From NCBI GenBank assembly GCA_022601135.1, contig JAHZJB010000036.1:1-48615 (forward strand): a stretch of 48,615 nt of DNA. The letters run 5' to 3'. The first letter of the stretch is position 1. The number at the start of each line of letters is the position of its first letter. This document shows positions 1 to 8,208 of the stretch, piece by piece. The DNA comes from Actinomycetes bacterium (GTDB lineage: Bacteria > Actinomycetota > Actinomycetes > Mycobacteriales > Mycobacteriaceae). The notes under the pieces are model-generated. The model was not told the DNA's origin and did not search any database. It saw nothing but the letters and a program-made list of their open reading frames with translations. Both the position numbers and the translations under genes were made by a program.

Positions 1-113
1 ATGACGAGAATGGCGATGCCGGTGTCGGCGATCGCGTCTCGCTGATGGAGACTCGGCCGATGTCGGCGACCAAACGCTGGCGCCTCGTCGAGATCCTCGA
101 GAAGGCGAAGTAA
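1..113 (+). CDS. rpsQ: 30S ribosomal protein S17, C-terminal end (partial)
   Basis: Only the 3' end is present. The frame read through position 111-113 (TAA) ends in [18 protein letters not shown] plus EKAK, which is the typical mycobacterial S17 C-terminus. S17 is a primary 16S rRNA-binding protein of the small subunit. The gene is the last one of the S10 operon before the sulfatase genes interrupt the ribosomal cluster. The 5' part lies outside the window. Confidence 0.93.
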   Translation, partial: DENGDAGVGDRVSLMETRPMSATKRWRLVEILEKAK

Positions 114-254
114 GCCCAGCTTCCTGCGCTACCCGCAAAGCCCTCGCGCGCCACTCCGGCGGCGGGGGCTTTCGGATATGGGCGCCAACTGTGCGTGCCC
201 AGGGTAATCTCCGGGCGGTCCTGAATGGATCACCACGATGGAGGCGAGGCTGCG

Positions 255-2606
255 ATGGCGCGGGAATTCAACGGCAGAGTCGAGCTCGATATCCGCGACT
301 CCGAACCCGACTGGGGGCCCTACGCCGCTCCGCAGGCGCCGCCGGATGCGCCCAACGTGTTGTACCTCGTGTGGGATGACGTCGGCATCGCGACGTGGGA
401 CTGCTTCGGTGGCCTCGTCGAGATGCCGGCGATGAGCCGGATTGCCGAACGCGGCGTGCGACTGTCGCAGTTCCACACCACCGCGCTGTGCTCGCCGACC
501 AGGGCGTCGCTGCTGACCGGGCGCAACGCCACCACGGTGGGCATGGCCATCGTCGAAGAGTTCACCGAAGGTTTCCCCGGCATCAACGGGCGCATTCCCA
601 ACGACACGGCGCTGATCTCCGAAGTGCTCTCCGAACAGGGCTACAGCACATCCTGTGTCGGCAAGTGGCACTTGACCCCGCTGGAGGAGTCCAATCTGGC
701 CGCGTCCCGACGGCACTGGCCGTTGTCGCGCGGCTTCGACCGGTTCTACGGGTTCATGGGAGGCGAAACAGACCAGTGGTACCCGGAACTTATCTACGAC
801 GGTCACCCGGTGGAAGCGCCGGGCACCCCCGAGGAGGGCTACCACTTCTCGAAGGACATGGCCGACAAGGCAATCGAGTTCATCCGCGACTCGACCATGA
901 TCGCCCCGGAAAAACCGTGGTTCTCCTATGTGTGCCCGGGTGCCGGGCATGCCCCCCACCACGTGTTCAAGGAGTGGGCGGATCGCTACGCCGGAACGTT
1001 CGACATGGGTTACGAGCGGTACCGCGAGATCGTCATCGAGAATCAGAAGCGAATGGGCATCGTCCCGCCCGAAACCGAATTGTCCCCGGTCAACCCGTAT
1101 CACGACGTCACGGGACCGCAGGGGCAGGCCTGGCCCGAGCAGGACACCGTCCGCCCGTGGGATTCGCTAGACGATGAGGAGAAGCGGCTCTTTGCCCGGA
1201 TGGCCGAGGTCTTCGCCGGGTTCCTGTCCTACACCGATGCTCAGATCGGCCGGATCCTGGACTATCTCGAAGAATCCGGCCAGCTCGACAACACCATCAT
1301 CGTGGTGATCAATGACAACGGCGCGAGCGGAGAGGGCGGGCCGAACGGGTCGGTCAACGAAGGAAAGTTCTTCAACGGCTACATCGATACCGTCGAGGAG
1401 AGCATGCGGTTCTTCGATGAGTTGGGCGGCCCGACAACCTACGGTCACTACCCGATCGGCTGGGCGATGGCATTCAACACGCCATACAAGCTGTACAAAC
1501 GGTACGCCTCGCATGAGGGCGGCATCGCGGATGCGGCAATCATTTCCTGGCCCGACGGGATCGCTGCGCACGGTGAAATCCGGGACAACTACAGCAACGT
1601 CTGCGACATCACCCCGACGGTGTACGACCTGCTGAACATCGTGCCGCCGGCCAGCGTGAAAGGAATCCCGCAGAAGCCGCTCGATGGTGTGAGTTTCAAA
1701 GTGGCCCTGGATGATCCGAATACGCCCACCGGAAAGGAGACCCAGTTCTACACCATGTTGGGGACCCGCGGAATTTGGCACCGGGGCTGGTTCGCCAACA
1801 CTGTCCATCCGGCCGCCCCGTCCGGCTGGTCGCACTTCGAGGACGACCGGTGGGAGCTCTACCACATCGAGTCGGACCGCAGTCAGTGCCACGATCTGGC
1901 CGCCGAGCATCCCGACAAGGTGGCCGAGTTGCAGGCGCTGTGGTTCTCCGAAGCCCAGAAGTACAACGGTCTTCCGCTGTCCGACCTGGGAATGTTCGAG
2001 ATGGTCGGGCGCTGGCGCCCGTCGCTCGCCGGTGAACGTTCCTCCTACGTCTACTACCCGGACACCGCGCCTGTCCCCACGGGCGGCTGCGTGAACATCG
2101 CGGGCCGTTCCTTCTCGGTGCTGGCCGAGGTCGACGTAGCCGGTCCGGACGTTCACGGTGTGCTGTTCAAGCAGGGCGCCGGACACGGTGGATACGTGTT
2201 GTTCGTCGACGACGGTCGGCTGCAGTTCGTTTACAACTTCCTCGGCGAGGAGGAGCAACGGGTGATCGCGCCGGATTCGCTGTCGCCGGGTGCGCAGGTC
2301 CTCGGTGTGGGCTATGCCCGCACCGGAACGGTTGAAGGCAGCCACACGCCGCTGGGTGACGTGACCCTCTACGTGAACGACGCTGCGGTGGCGACGCTGG
2401 CAGGAGTGAAAGCGCACCCCTTCATTTTCGGCTTGGCCGGGGGTGGAGTCAGCGTGGGCCGCAACGTCGGGCAACCGGTTTCGACGGCCTACAGCGCGCC
2501 GTTCGGATTCGCTGGAGGGACGATCAGACGCGTTGTGGTCGATGTCTCGGGCGCTCCCTACGTCGACGCCGAGCGCGAGCTTGCTCGCGCCTTTGCCAGA
2601 GACTGA
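255..2606 (+). CDS. atsA: Arylsulfatase (AtsA type, formylglycine-dependent)
   Basis: Type I sulfatase of 783 residues that hydrolyses sulfate esters. The sulfatase signature LCSPTR is visible, with Cys79 (numbering from 255) as the residue converted to formylglycine; the second signature GKWHLTP follows, and metal-binding Asp/Asn residues occur in VWDDVG and NDNGASG. The C-terminal 200 residues form a beta-rich domain as in M. tuberculosis AtsA (Rv0711), which this closely resembles over its whole length. The ATG at 255 is chosen because GGAGG lies 10 nt upstream (240-244); an in-frame ATG at 225 would add 10 residues without a clear ribosome binding site. No signal peptide is seen, so it is probably cytosolic. 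The next gene encodes its activating enzyme. Confidence 0.93.
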   Translation: MAREFNGRVELDIRDSEPDWGPYAAPQAPPDAPNVLYLVWDDVGIATWDCFGGLVEMPAMSRIAERGVRLSQFHTTALCSPTRASLLTGRNATTVGMAIVEEFTEGFPGINGRIPNDTALISEVLSEQGYSTSCVGKWHLTPLEESNLAASRRHWPLSRGFDRFYGFMGGETDQWYPELIYDGHPVEAPGTPEEGYHFSKDMADKAIEFIRDSTMIAPEKPWFSYVCPGAGHAPHHVFKEWADRYAGTFDMGYERYREIVIENQKRMGIVPPETELSPVNPYHDVTGPQGQAWPEQDTVRPWDSLDDEEKRLFARMAEVFAGFLSYTDAQIGRILDYLEESGQLDNTIIVVINDNGASGEGGPNGSVNEGKFFNGYIDTVEESMRFFDELGGPTTYGHYPIGWAMAFNTPYKLYKRYASHEGGIADAAIISWPDGIAAHGEIRDNYSNVCDITPTVYDLLNIVPPASVKGIPQKPLDGVSFKVALDDPNTPTGKETQFYTMLGTRGIWHRGWFANTVHPAAPSGWSHFEDDRWELYHIESDRSQCHDLAAEHPDKVAELQALWFSEAQKYNGLPLSDLGMFEMVGRWRPSLAGERSSYVYYPDTAPVPTGGCVNIAGRSFSVLAEVDVAGPDVHGVLFKQGAGHGGYVLFVDDGRLQFVYNFLGEEEQRVIAPDSLSPGAQVLGVGYARTGTVEGSHTPLGDVTLYVNDAAVATLAGVKAHPFIFGLAGGGVSVGRNVGQPVSTAYSAPFGFAGGTIRRVVVDVSGAPYVDAERELARAFARD

Positions 2607-2678
2607 CCTCGCCGCGCCGCGCCGGATGTGCCACAGCGATGACCGTCTCGGTACTCGCCGCGGCTTATTCTGAAGGCC

Positions 2679-3557
2679 ATGCTCACCGACCTCGTTGAGT
2701 TGGACGGCGGTTCGTTCCGGATGGGTTCAACGGACTTCTACCCCGAAGAGGCGCCCGTGTACACCGCCGGCGTCGCGCCCTTCGCGGTCGAGCGACACCC
2801 GGTGACAAACGCACAATTTGAGAAATTCGTCGCCGAGACCGGCTACCGCACCGTCGCCGAGACGGCGCCGGACCCCGCGCTGTTCCCCGGCGCCGCGCCC
2901 GCGGACCTGGTACCCGGCGCACTCGTGTTCAGGCAGACCCGCGGCCCCGTCGACCTGCGCGACTGGCGAAATTGGTGGGCCTGGGCTCCCGGGGCGAGTT
3001 GGCGTCATCCGTTCGGGCCGGGAAGTTCGGTGGAAGGGAAAGCCGAGCATCCGGTGGTGCAGGTGTGCTACACCGACGCCGCGGCCTACGCCCGCTGGGC
3101 CGGCCGGCGGTTGCCGAGCGAGGCGGAATGGGAGTTCGCCGCGCGCGGCGGGTCGATGTCCACCTATGCCTGGGGCGACGATCCCGCTCCCGGCGGACGG
3201 CTGATGGCCAACACCTGGCAGGGCAGATTTCCGTACCGGAACGACGGTGCGCTGGGATGGGTGGGCACTTCTCCGGTCGGCTCGTTCCCGCCGAACGAGT
3301 ACGGGCTCGTGGACATGATCGGCAACGTGTGGGAGTGGACGACGACCCGTTTCGTCGGGCACCATCAGCCCGGCGCCCCGGTGCAGCGCTGTTGCGGCCC
3401 GGTGGCACCGGACCCGTCGGTCAGCCAGGCGCTCAAGGGCGGCTCGCACCTGTGCGCACCGGAGTACTGTCACCGCTACCGCCCGGCCGCCCGATCGCCG
3501 CAGTCTCAGGACAGCGCAACCACCCACATCGGGTTCCGCTGCGTCATCGACGTGTGA
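2679..3557 (+). CDS. Formylglycine-generating enzyme (sulfatase-modifying factor)
   Basis: FGE-sulfatase domain protein of 292 residues. It oxidises the Cys of the CxPxR motif of type I sulfatases to formylglycine, so it is the expected activator of the sulfatase just upstream (72-nt gap, same strand). The two active-site cysteines are visible as Cys259 and Cys264 in GGSHLCAPEYCHRYRP, and the N-terminal GGSFRMGS and the GNVWEWT motif are typical of the family. Length and pairing match M. tuberculosis Rv0712. The genes probably form one transcript, separate from the ribosomal operon downstream, which has its own promoter. Confidence 0.93.
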   Translation: MLTDLVELDGGSFRMGSTDFYPEEAPVYTAGVAPFAVERHPVTNAQFEKFVAETGYRTVAETAPDPALFPGAAPADLVPGALVFRQTRGPVDLRDWRNWWAWAPGASWRHPFGPGSSVEGKAEHPVVQVCYTDAAAYARWAGRRLPSEAEWEFAARGGSMSTYAWGDDPAPGGRLMANTWQGRFPYRNDGALGWVGTSPVGSFPPNEYGLVDMIGNVWEWTTTRFVGHHQPGAPVQRCCGPVAPDPSVSQALKGGSHLCAPEYCHRYRPAARSPQSQDSATTHIGFRCVIDV

Positions 3558-3607
3558 TGTGGACGTGGTTGTCTGTGCTGGCGGCCGAAATCAGGCCTAC
3601 GTCGCCG

Positions 3608-3649
3608 GGTGAGCGACGATTTGGCGCATTACCTGAGCTCACCTAGTAT
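3608..3649 (+). promoter_or_regulatory. Predicted SigA-type promoter for the rplN operon with flanking inverted repeat
   Basis: TTGGCG (3621-3626), a 17-nt spacer and TAGTAT (3644-3649) fit the mycobacterial housekeeping consensus well. The promoter lies about 150 nt ahead of the rplN start, leaving a long 5' leader. A 7-bp inverted repeat, GGTGAGC (3608-3614) and GCTCACC (3637-3643), brackets the -35 element and abuts the -10. The rest of the FGE-rplN gap shows no gene. Confidence 0.6.
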
Positions 3650-3802
3650 GTGGGGGTTGCCTTGGGCAGACCTCGGCCGGTCTTGATGCTGGCTCTGCGT
3701 GCCCTTGGGTGGCGAAGACCACGCACGTCAGGGTCCTTGGTGGCATGCCGCCAGAACGCTCGGGCTCCTGCGTGCATACAGAAAACCAGGTCAGGAGATC
3801 GA

Positions 3803-4171
3803 GTGATTCAGCAGGAATCGCGTCTCAAGGTCGCCGACAATACGGGCGCCAAGGAGATCTTGTGCATCCGTGTGCTCGGCGGCTCGGGGCGGCGCTACGC
3901 CGGCATCGGTGATGTCATCGTGGCGACGGTCAAAGACGCCATCCCCGGCGGCAACGTCAAGCGCGGCGACGTCGTCAAGGCTGTCATCGTGCGCACGGTC
4001 AAGGAGCGCCGTCGCGCCGACGGCAGCTACATCAAGTTCGACGAGAACGCTGCAGTGATCATCAAGCCCGACAACGATCCGCGCGGCACCCGCATCTTCG
4101 GGCCGGTCGGTCGCGAACTGCGCGAGAAGCGCTTCATGAAGATCGTCTCGCTCGCCCCGGAGGTGTTGTAG
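3803..4171 (+). CDS. rplN: 50S ribosomal protein L14
   Basis: L14 of 122 residues, contacting 16S rRNA at the intersubunit bridge. The translation begins [19 protein letters not shown], the universal L14 start, and ends [16 protein letters not shown]. The GTG at 3803 is chosen because it gives the standard 122 residues and has GGAG at 3794-3797; the frame is open much further upstream but that part resembles nothing. It is the first gene of the spc cluster here, with rplX following directly after its stop codon. Confidence 0.96.
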   Translation: MIQQESRLKVADNTGAKEILCIRVLGGSGRRYAGIGDVIVATVKDAIPGGNVKRGDVVKAVIVRTVKERRRADGSYIKFDENAAVIIKPDNDPRGTRIFGPVGRELREKRFMKIVSLAPEVL

Positions 4172-4489
4172 ATGAAGGTCCGCAAGGGTGACACGGTGCT
4201 CGTGATCTCGGGCAAGGACAAGGGCGCCAAGGGCAAGGTGCTGGTGGCCTACCCGGACCGCGAGAAGGTTCTCGTCGAGGGCGTCAACCGGATCAAGAAG
4301 CACACCCCTGAATCACGCACGGAGCGCGGTGCGTCCTCCGGCGGGATCGTGACCCAGGAGGCACCGATCGCGGTGAGCAACGTCCTGGTCGTCGATTCCG
4401 ACGGCAAGCCCACCCGTGTCGCTTACCGCAGAGACGACGAGACCGGCAAGAACGTCCGGATCGCCAAGAGCAACGGCAAGGACATCTAG
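4172..4489 (+). CDS. rplX: 50S ribosomal protein L24
   Basis: L24 of 105 residues, an assembly initiator of the large subunit. The KOW motif region ([20 protein letters not shown]) is at the N-terminus. It starts at the base right after the rplN stop codon and ends TAG-TAA-ATG against rplE, so translation of the three genes is probably coupled. Confidence 0.96.
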   Translation: MKVRKGDTVLVISGKDKGAKGKVLVAYPDREKVLVEGVNRIKKHTPESRTERGASSGGIVTQEAPIAVSNVLVVDSDGKPTRVAYRRDDETGKNVRIAKSNGKDI

Positions 4490-4492
4490 TAA

Positions 4493-5065
4493 ATGACCAG
4501 CGTTGAAAACACGGAGAAAACCCTGCCGCGCCTGAAGCAGCGCTACCGAGACGAGATCCGCGACTCGCTGCAGAAGGAGTTCGGCTACGCCAACGTCATG
4601 CAGATCCCGGGCGTCGTCAAGGTCGTGGTGAACATGGGCGTGGGCGACGCCGCCCGCGACGCCAAGCTGATCAACGGCGCCGTCAAAGACCTCGCCCTGA
4701 TCACCGGGCAGAAGCCCGAGATTCGTAAGGCGCGCAAGTCGATCGCGCAGTTCAAGCTGCGTGAGGGCATGCCGATCGGCGCACGGGTCACCCTGCGTGG
4801 TGACCGGATGTGGGAGTTTCTGGACCGGTTGACCTCGATCGCACTGCCCCGTATCCGCGACTTCCGGGGTCTGAGCCCCAAGCAGTTCGACGGTAACGGC
4901 AACTACACCTTCGGGCTGAACGAGCAGTCGATGTTCCACGAGATCAACATCGACGACATCGATCGGCCTCGCGGTATGGACATCACGGTCGTCACTTCGG
5001 CGACCACCGACGACGAAGGACGGGCGCTGTTGCGAGCGCTGGGCTTCCCGTTCAAGGAGAACTGA
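4493..5065 (+). CDS. rplE: 50S ribosomal protein L5
   Basis: L5 of 190 residues, which binds 5S rRNA and places it on the large subunit. The conserved [11 protein letters not shown] and [11 protein letters not shown] segments are present. The ATG overlaps a TAA that directly follows the rplX stop. The 3' end carries AAGGAGA, which serves as ribosome binding site for the next gene. Confidence 0.96.
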   Translation: MTSVENTEKTLPRLKQRYRDEIRDSLQKEFGYANVMQIPGVVKVVVNMGVGDAARDAKLINGAVKDLALITGQKPEIRKARKSIAQFKLREGMPIGARVTLRGDRMWEFLDRLTSIALPRIRDFRGLSPKQFDGNGNYTFGLNEQSMFHEINIDDIDRPRGMDITVVTSATTDDEGRALLRALGFPFKEN

Positions 5066-5069
5066 GCAG

Positions 5070-5255
5070 ATGGCAAAGAAGGCTCTGGTCAACAAGGCCA
5101 ACAAGAAGCCCAAGTTCAAGGTGCGTGGCTACACGCGCTGCAACAGGTGTGGTCGCCCGCACTCCGTCTTCCGCAAATTCGGGCTCTGCCGCATCTGCCT
5201 GCGTGAGATGGCGCACGCCGGCGAACTGCCGGGTGTGCAGAAGTCCAGCTGGTAA
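5070..5255 (+). CDS. rpsZ: 30S ribosomal protein S14, zinc-binding type Z
   Basis: Short S14 (61 residues) with the zinc ribbon CNRCG...CRICL, four cysteines in two CxxC pairs, i.e. the C+ type (also called rpsN1). Mycobacteria usually carry a second, zinc-free S14 elsewhere that is induced when zinc is scarce; this copy is the zinc-dependent one in the spc operon. It is followed by a 152-nt gap holding a hairpin and two tiny open frames before rpsH. Confidence 0.95.
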   Translation: MAKKALVNKANKKPKFKVRGYTRCNRCGRPHSVFRKFGLCRICLREMAHAGELPGVQKSSW

Positions 5256-5292
5256 CAGGCACCGCCCGAAGTCCAACTCTAAACAACAGGTT

Positions 5293-5330
5293 GCGGTAGG
5301 CCTCCGGACAAATCATCACGGAGGAACCGC
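5293..5330 (+). other. Predicted stem-loop in the rpsZ-rpsH gap
   Basis: Two nested stems can form: GCGGT (5293-5297) with ACCGC (5326-5330), and CCTCCG (5301-5306) with CGGAGG (5319-5324), separated by a small asymmetric internal loop and closed by a 12-nt loop. The inner 3' arm contains GGAGG, so folding would hide a Shine-Dalgarno-like sequence. It is a candidate control element for rpsH and the genes after it; function is inferred only. Confidence 0.4.
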
Positions 5331-5354
5331 CGCGAGAAAGGTGAACCGGCTGTC

Positions 5355-5411
5355 ATGACCGCGATGACGACGATGCCGAGCGCAGCGACGAAGAGGAGCA
5401 GCGCCCGATGA
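5355..5411 (+). other. Possible 18-codon leader ORF overlapping rpsH
   Basis: An ATG at 5355 opens a frame [18 protein letters not shown] whose TGA (5409-5411) overlaps the rpsH ATG (5408) as ATGA. A still smaller GTG frame, MNRLS at 5341-5358, overlaps this ATG in the same way. The arrangement looks like translational coupling, but there is no strong ribosome binding site and chance cannot be excluded. Confidence 0.3.
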
Positions 5412-5806
5412 CTATGACGGACCCCATCGCAGACTTCCTCACCCGTCTGCGCAACGCCAATTCGGCGTACCACGACGAGGTGTCGCTGCCGCACAGCAAG
5501 ATCAAGGCCAACATCGCCGAGATCCTCAAGGCGGAGGGCTACATCACCGACTTCCGCACCGAGGATGCCCGGGTCGGCAAATCGCTGGTGGTGAATCTTA
5601 AGTACGGCCCCAGCCGGGAGCGCAGCATTGCCGGGCTGCGGCGGGTGTCCAAGCCCGGTCTGCGGGTGTACGCGAAATCGACCAATCTGCCGCGGGTGCT
5701 TGGTGGCCTCGGCGTGGCGATCATCTCCACGTCGTCGGGTCTGCTCACCGACCGCCAGGCATCACGACAGGGCGTGGGCGGCGAAGTCCTCGCGTACGTC
5801 TGGTAG
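5408..5806 (+). CDS. rpsH: 30S ribosomal protein S8
   Basis: S8 of 132 residues, a primary 16S rRNA-binding protein of the central domain. The translation starts [18 protein letters not shown] and ends [11 protein letters not shown], both universal S8 features. GAGGAG lies 10 nt ahead of the ATG. In other bacteria S8 is the translational repressor of the spc operon, which gives context to the structured gap upstream. Confidence 0.96.
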   Translation: MTMTDPIADFLTRLRNANSAYHDEVSLPHSKIKANIAEILKAEGYITDFRTEDARVGKSLVVNLKYGPSRERSIAGLRRVSKPGLRVYAKSTNLPRVLGGLGVAIISTSSGLLTDRQASRQGVGGEVLAYVW

Positions 5807-5822
5807 CGGGGAGGAGCAAGCA

Positions 5823-6362
5823 ATGTCGCGCATTGGAAGACAACCGGTACCGATTCCCGCCGGAGTCGATGTGAGCATCGACGGTCAGAACGTGTCCGTC
5901 AAAGGCCCCAAGGGCACGCTGGAACTGGCGGTTGCCGAGCCGATTGCGGTGTCCCGCGACGACGATGGCGCCATCGTGGTGACTCGCCCCGACGACGAGC
6001 GCCGTAACCGCTCGCTTCATGGGCTGTCGCGGACGTTGGTGGCAAACCTGATCACCGGTGTGACCGAGGGTTACACCACCAAGATGGAGATTTTCGGGGT
6101 CGGCTACCGCGTGGTGGCCAAGGGCAACACGTTGGAGTTTGCGTTGGGCTACAGCCACCCGGTGGTGATCGAGGCCCCCGAGGGCATCACCTTCAAGGTG
6201 GAGACGCCCACCAAGTTTTCGATCTCAGGAATCGACAAGCAGAAGGTCGGACAGGTCTCGGCGAATATCCGCCGCCTGCGCCGCCCAGACCCATACAAGG
6301 GTAAGGGCGTTCGCTACGAGGGCGAGCAGATCCGTCGCAAGGTCGGAAAGACGGGTAAGTAA
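5823..6362 (+). CDS. rplF: 50S ribosomal protein L6
   Basis: L6 of 179 residues, near the factor-binding site of the large subunit. It starts [17 protein letters not shown] and ends with the family signature [24 protein letters not shown]. The ATG at 5823 is preceded by GGGGAGGAG. The stop codon is directly followed by the rplR ATG. Confidence 0.96.
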   Translation: MSRIGRQPVPIPAGVDVSIDGQNVSVKGPKGTLELAVAEPIAVSRDDDGAIVVTRPDDERRNRSLHGLSRTLVANLITGVTEGYTTKMEIFGVGYRVVAKGNTLEFALGYSHPVVIEAPEGITFKVETPTKFSISGIDKQKVGQVSANIRRLRRPDPYKGKGVRYEGEQIRRKVGKTGK

Positions 6363-6767
6363 ATGGCTACCAATACCAAAGCCGCCACGCGCAAACCGGT
6401 GGGGCAGAACATCTCCGAGACCCGACGTGCCGCGCGGCTGCGTCGGCACGCTCGGCTGCGTAAGAAGGTTTCCGGCACCGCCGCTCGGCCCCGCTTGGTC
6501 GTCAACCGTTCGGCCCGGCACATTCACGTGCAGTTGGTCGACGACCTGGCGGGCGTCACGCTGGCCGCGGCGTCCTCCATCGAAGCCGACGTGCGAGCGC
6601 TGGACGGAGACAAGAAGGCCCACAGCACCCGGGTTGGTCAGCTGATCGCCCAGCGTGCCAAGTCCGCAGGCATCGACGAGGTGGTGTTCGACCGCGGTGG
6701 ATACACCTATGGCGGACGTATCGCGGCCCTGGCCGATGCCGCGCGAGAGGGCGGGCTGAAGTTCTGA
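6363..6767 (+). CDS. rplR: 50S ribosomal protein L18
   Basis: L18 of 134 residues, which binds 5S rRNA together with L5. The basic N-terminus ([19 protein letters not shown]), RPRLVVNRS and the C-terminal [24 protein letters not shown] are classic L18. It begins with no gap after rplF. Confidence 0.96.
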   Translation: MATNTKAATRKPVGQNISETRRAARLRRHARLRKKVSGTAARPRLVVNRSARHIHVQLVDDLAGVTLAAASSIEADVRALDGDKKAHSTRVGQLIAQRAKSAGIDEVVFDRGGYTYGGRIAALADAAREGGLKF

Positions 6768-6802
6768 TGACTGGGATGATGAAGACTGAGAGGAATGCAT
6801 GA
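6767..6802 (+). other. Possible 11-codon ORF bridging rplR and rpsE
   Basis: The frame [11 protein letters not shown] starts at 6767 inside the rplR stop (TGATG) and its TGA (6800-6802) shares one base with the rpsE ATG at 6802 (again TGATG). If translated, it would carry ribosomes from the rplR stop to the rpsE start. The rpsE ribosome binding site (GAGAGGA) lies inside it. Confidence 0.3.
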
Positions 6803-7488
6803 TGGCCGAGCAGGCTGTTGGAGCCGGCGGGCCTTCGAGCGCAGAAGGCCGCGACGGCAGAGGAGGACGCTCCGATGATCGTGGTGGCCGCGGCCGTCGC
6901 GATGACCGTGGTGGTCGTGGTGGCCGCGACGGTGGTGACAAGAGCAACTTCATCGAGCGCGTTGTCGCGATCAACCGGGTGTCCAAGGTGGTCAAGGGTG
7001 GCCGCCGGTTCAGCTTCACCGCGCTGGTGATCGTCGGCGACGGCGCCGGCATGGTCGGTGTCGGTTACGGCAAGGCCAAGGAAGTTCCGGCCGCGATCGC
7101 CAAGGGCGTAGAGGAAGCTCGTAAGAACTTCTTCCGCGTCCCGTTGATCGGAGCCACCATCGTTCACCCGGTCCAGGGTGAGGCGGCGGCCGGTGTCGTG
7201 ATGCTGCGACCGGCCAGCCCCGGTACCGGTGTCATCGCCGGCGGTGCGTGCCGCGCAGTGCTGGAATGCGCCGGCGTGCACGATGTCCTGGCCAAGTCGC
7301 TGGGTAGTGACAATGCGATCAACGTGGTGCACGCTACGGTCGCCGCGCTGAAGATGATTCAGCGTCCCGAAGAGGTCGCGGCCCGCCGCGGCCTGCCCAT
7401 CGAAGAGGTAGCGCCCCCGGCCATGCTCCGGGCCCGCCGCGAGGCGGAGGCTCTGGCGACCGGCGCAGCGCGTGAAGGAACGGCGTAA
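6802..7488 (+). CDS. rpsE: 30S ribosomal protein S5 with Arg/Gly-rich N-terminal extension
   Basis: S5 of 228 residues, a decoding-fidelity protein. The conserved core ([21 protein letters not shown] onward, residues ~52-215) is preceded by a low-complexity Arg-Gly-Asp-rich extension at residues 17-46 with repeated DDRGGRG units. Mycobacterial S5 proteins have such an extension, but this one is notably repetitive. The ATG at 6802 is preferred to that at 6799 because its spacing to AGGA (6791-6794) is better and it gives the usual MAEQ start. Confidence 0.95.
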   Translation: MAEQAVGAGGPSSAEGRDGRGGRSDDRGGRGRRDDRGGRGGRDGGDKSNFIERVVAINRVSKVVKGGRRFSFTALVIVGDGAGMVGVGYGKAKEVPAAIAKGVEEARKNFFRVPLIGATIVHPVQGEAAAGVVMLRPASPGTGVIAGGACRAVLECAGVHDVLAKSLGSDNAINVVHATVAALKMIQRPEEVAARRGLPIEEVAPPAMLRARREAEALATGAAREGTA

Positions 7489-7493
7489 TCACC

Positions 7494-7673
7494 ATGGCAG
7501 AACTCAAGATCACCCAGGTGCGCAGCACGATCGGTGCGCGCTGGAAGCAGCGTGAGTCACTGCGGACTCTGGGTCTGCGCAAAATCCGCCAGTCCGTGGT
7601 CCGGGAGGACACCCCGCAAACCCGTGGACTGATCAAGACCGTTCACCATCTCGTGACGGTTGAGGAGGCCTGA
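7494..7673 (+). CDS. rpmD: 50S ribosomal protein L30
   Basis: Short gene of 59 codons translating as [20 protein letters not shown] and continuing to a C-terminal [12 protein letters not shown], typical bacterial L30. It lies six bases after the rpsE stop. Its last codons carry GAGGAGG, the ribosome binding site for rplO. Confidence 0.95.
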   Translation: MAELKITQVRSTIGARWKQRESLRTLGLRKIRQSVVREDTPQTRGLIKTVHHLVTVEEA

Positions 7674-7677
7674 AAAA

Positions 7678-8118
7678 GTGACGATCAAGCTGCACGATCT
7701 GCGTCCCGCACCCGGCGCGAAGACCGCCAAGACCCGCGTGGGCCGTGGTGAAGGTTCCAAGGGCAAAACCGCCGGCCGCGGCACGAAAGGCACCAAGGCC
7801 CGCAAGAACGTCCCCGTGACCTTCGAGGGCGGCCAGATGCCGATTCACATGCGGCTGCCGAAGCTCAAGGGATTCAAGAATCGTTTCCGCACCGAGTACG
7901 GCGTCGTCAACATCGGCGACATCAACAAGCTCTTTCCCAAGGGCGGCACCGTCGGTGTCGACGAGTTGGTGGCTGCCGGCGCGGTGCGCAAGAACGTATT
8001 GGTGAAGGTGCTCGGCGACGGCAAGCTGACGGTCAAGGTCGACGTCACGGCCAACAAGTTCAGTGCCACCGCGCGCGACAAGATCACCGCCGCCGGCGGT
8101 ACCGCCACGGAGTTGTAG
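7678..8118 (+). CDS. rplO: 50S ribosomal protein L15
   Basis: L15 of 146 residues, a late assembly protein of the large subunit. It starts [20 protein letters not shown] with the Gly-rich [17 protein letters not shown] segment. The GTG at 7678, with GAGGAGG 11-17 nt upstream, gives the standard length. The 3' terminal coding sequence including the stop codon is duplicated in tandem immediately downstream (see the repeat entry). Confidence 0.95.
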   Translation: MTIKLHDLRPAPGAKTAKTRVGRGEGSKGKTAGRGTKGTKARKNVPVTFEGGQMPIHMRLPKLKGFKNRFRTEYGVVNIGDINKLFPKGGTVGVDELVAAGAVRKNVLVKVLGDGKLTVKVDVTANKFSATARDKITAAGGTATEL

Positions 8119-8145
8119 TCGGCGGTACCGCCACGGAGTTGTAGT
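8094..8145. repeat. 26-bp tandem duplication across the rplO stop codon
   Basis: Positions 8094-8119 and 8120-8145 are identical 26-bp units, followed by eight more matching bases (8146-8153). The first unit encodes the last residues of L15 and its TAG. Each unit contains the perfect palindrome GGCGGTACCGCC (8095-8106 and 8121-8132). The second copy lies wholly outside the gene. Confidence 0.9.
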
Positions 8146-8208
8146 CGGCGGTAACACCAGCCCCTCCCGGCGCGATGAACTGGGCGTGGCGATACCCAGG
8201 AGAAGCCC

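Noticed and set aside
1167..2474. Long minus-strand open frame opposite the sulfatase
   Set aside because: Mirror of a high-GC gene; no domain resemblance and composition typical of antisense shadows.
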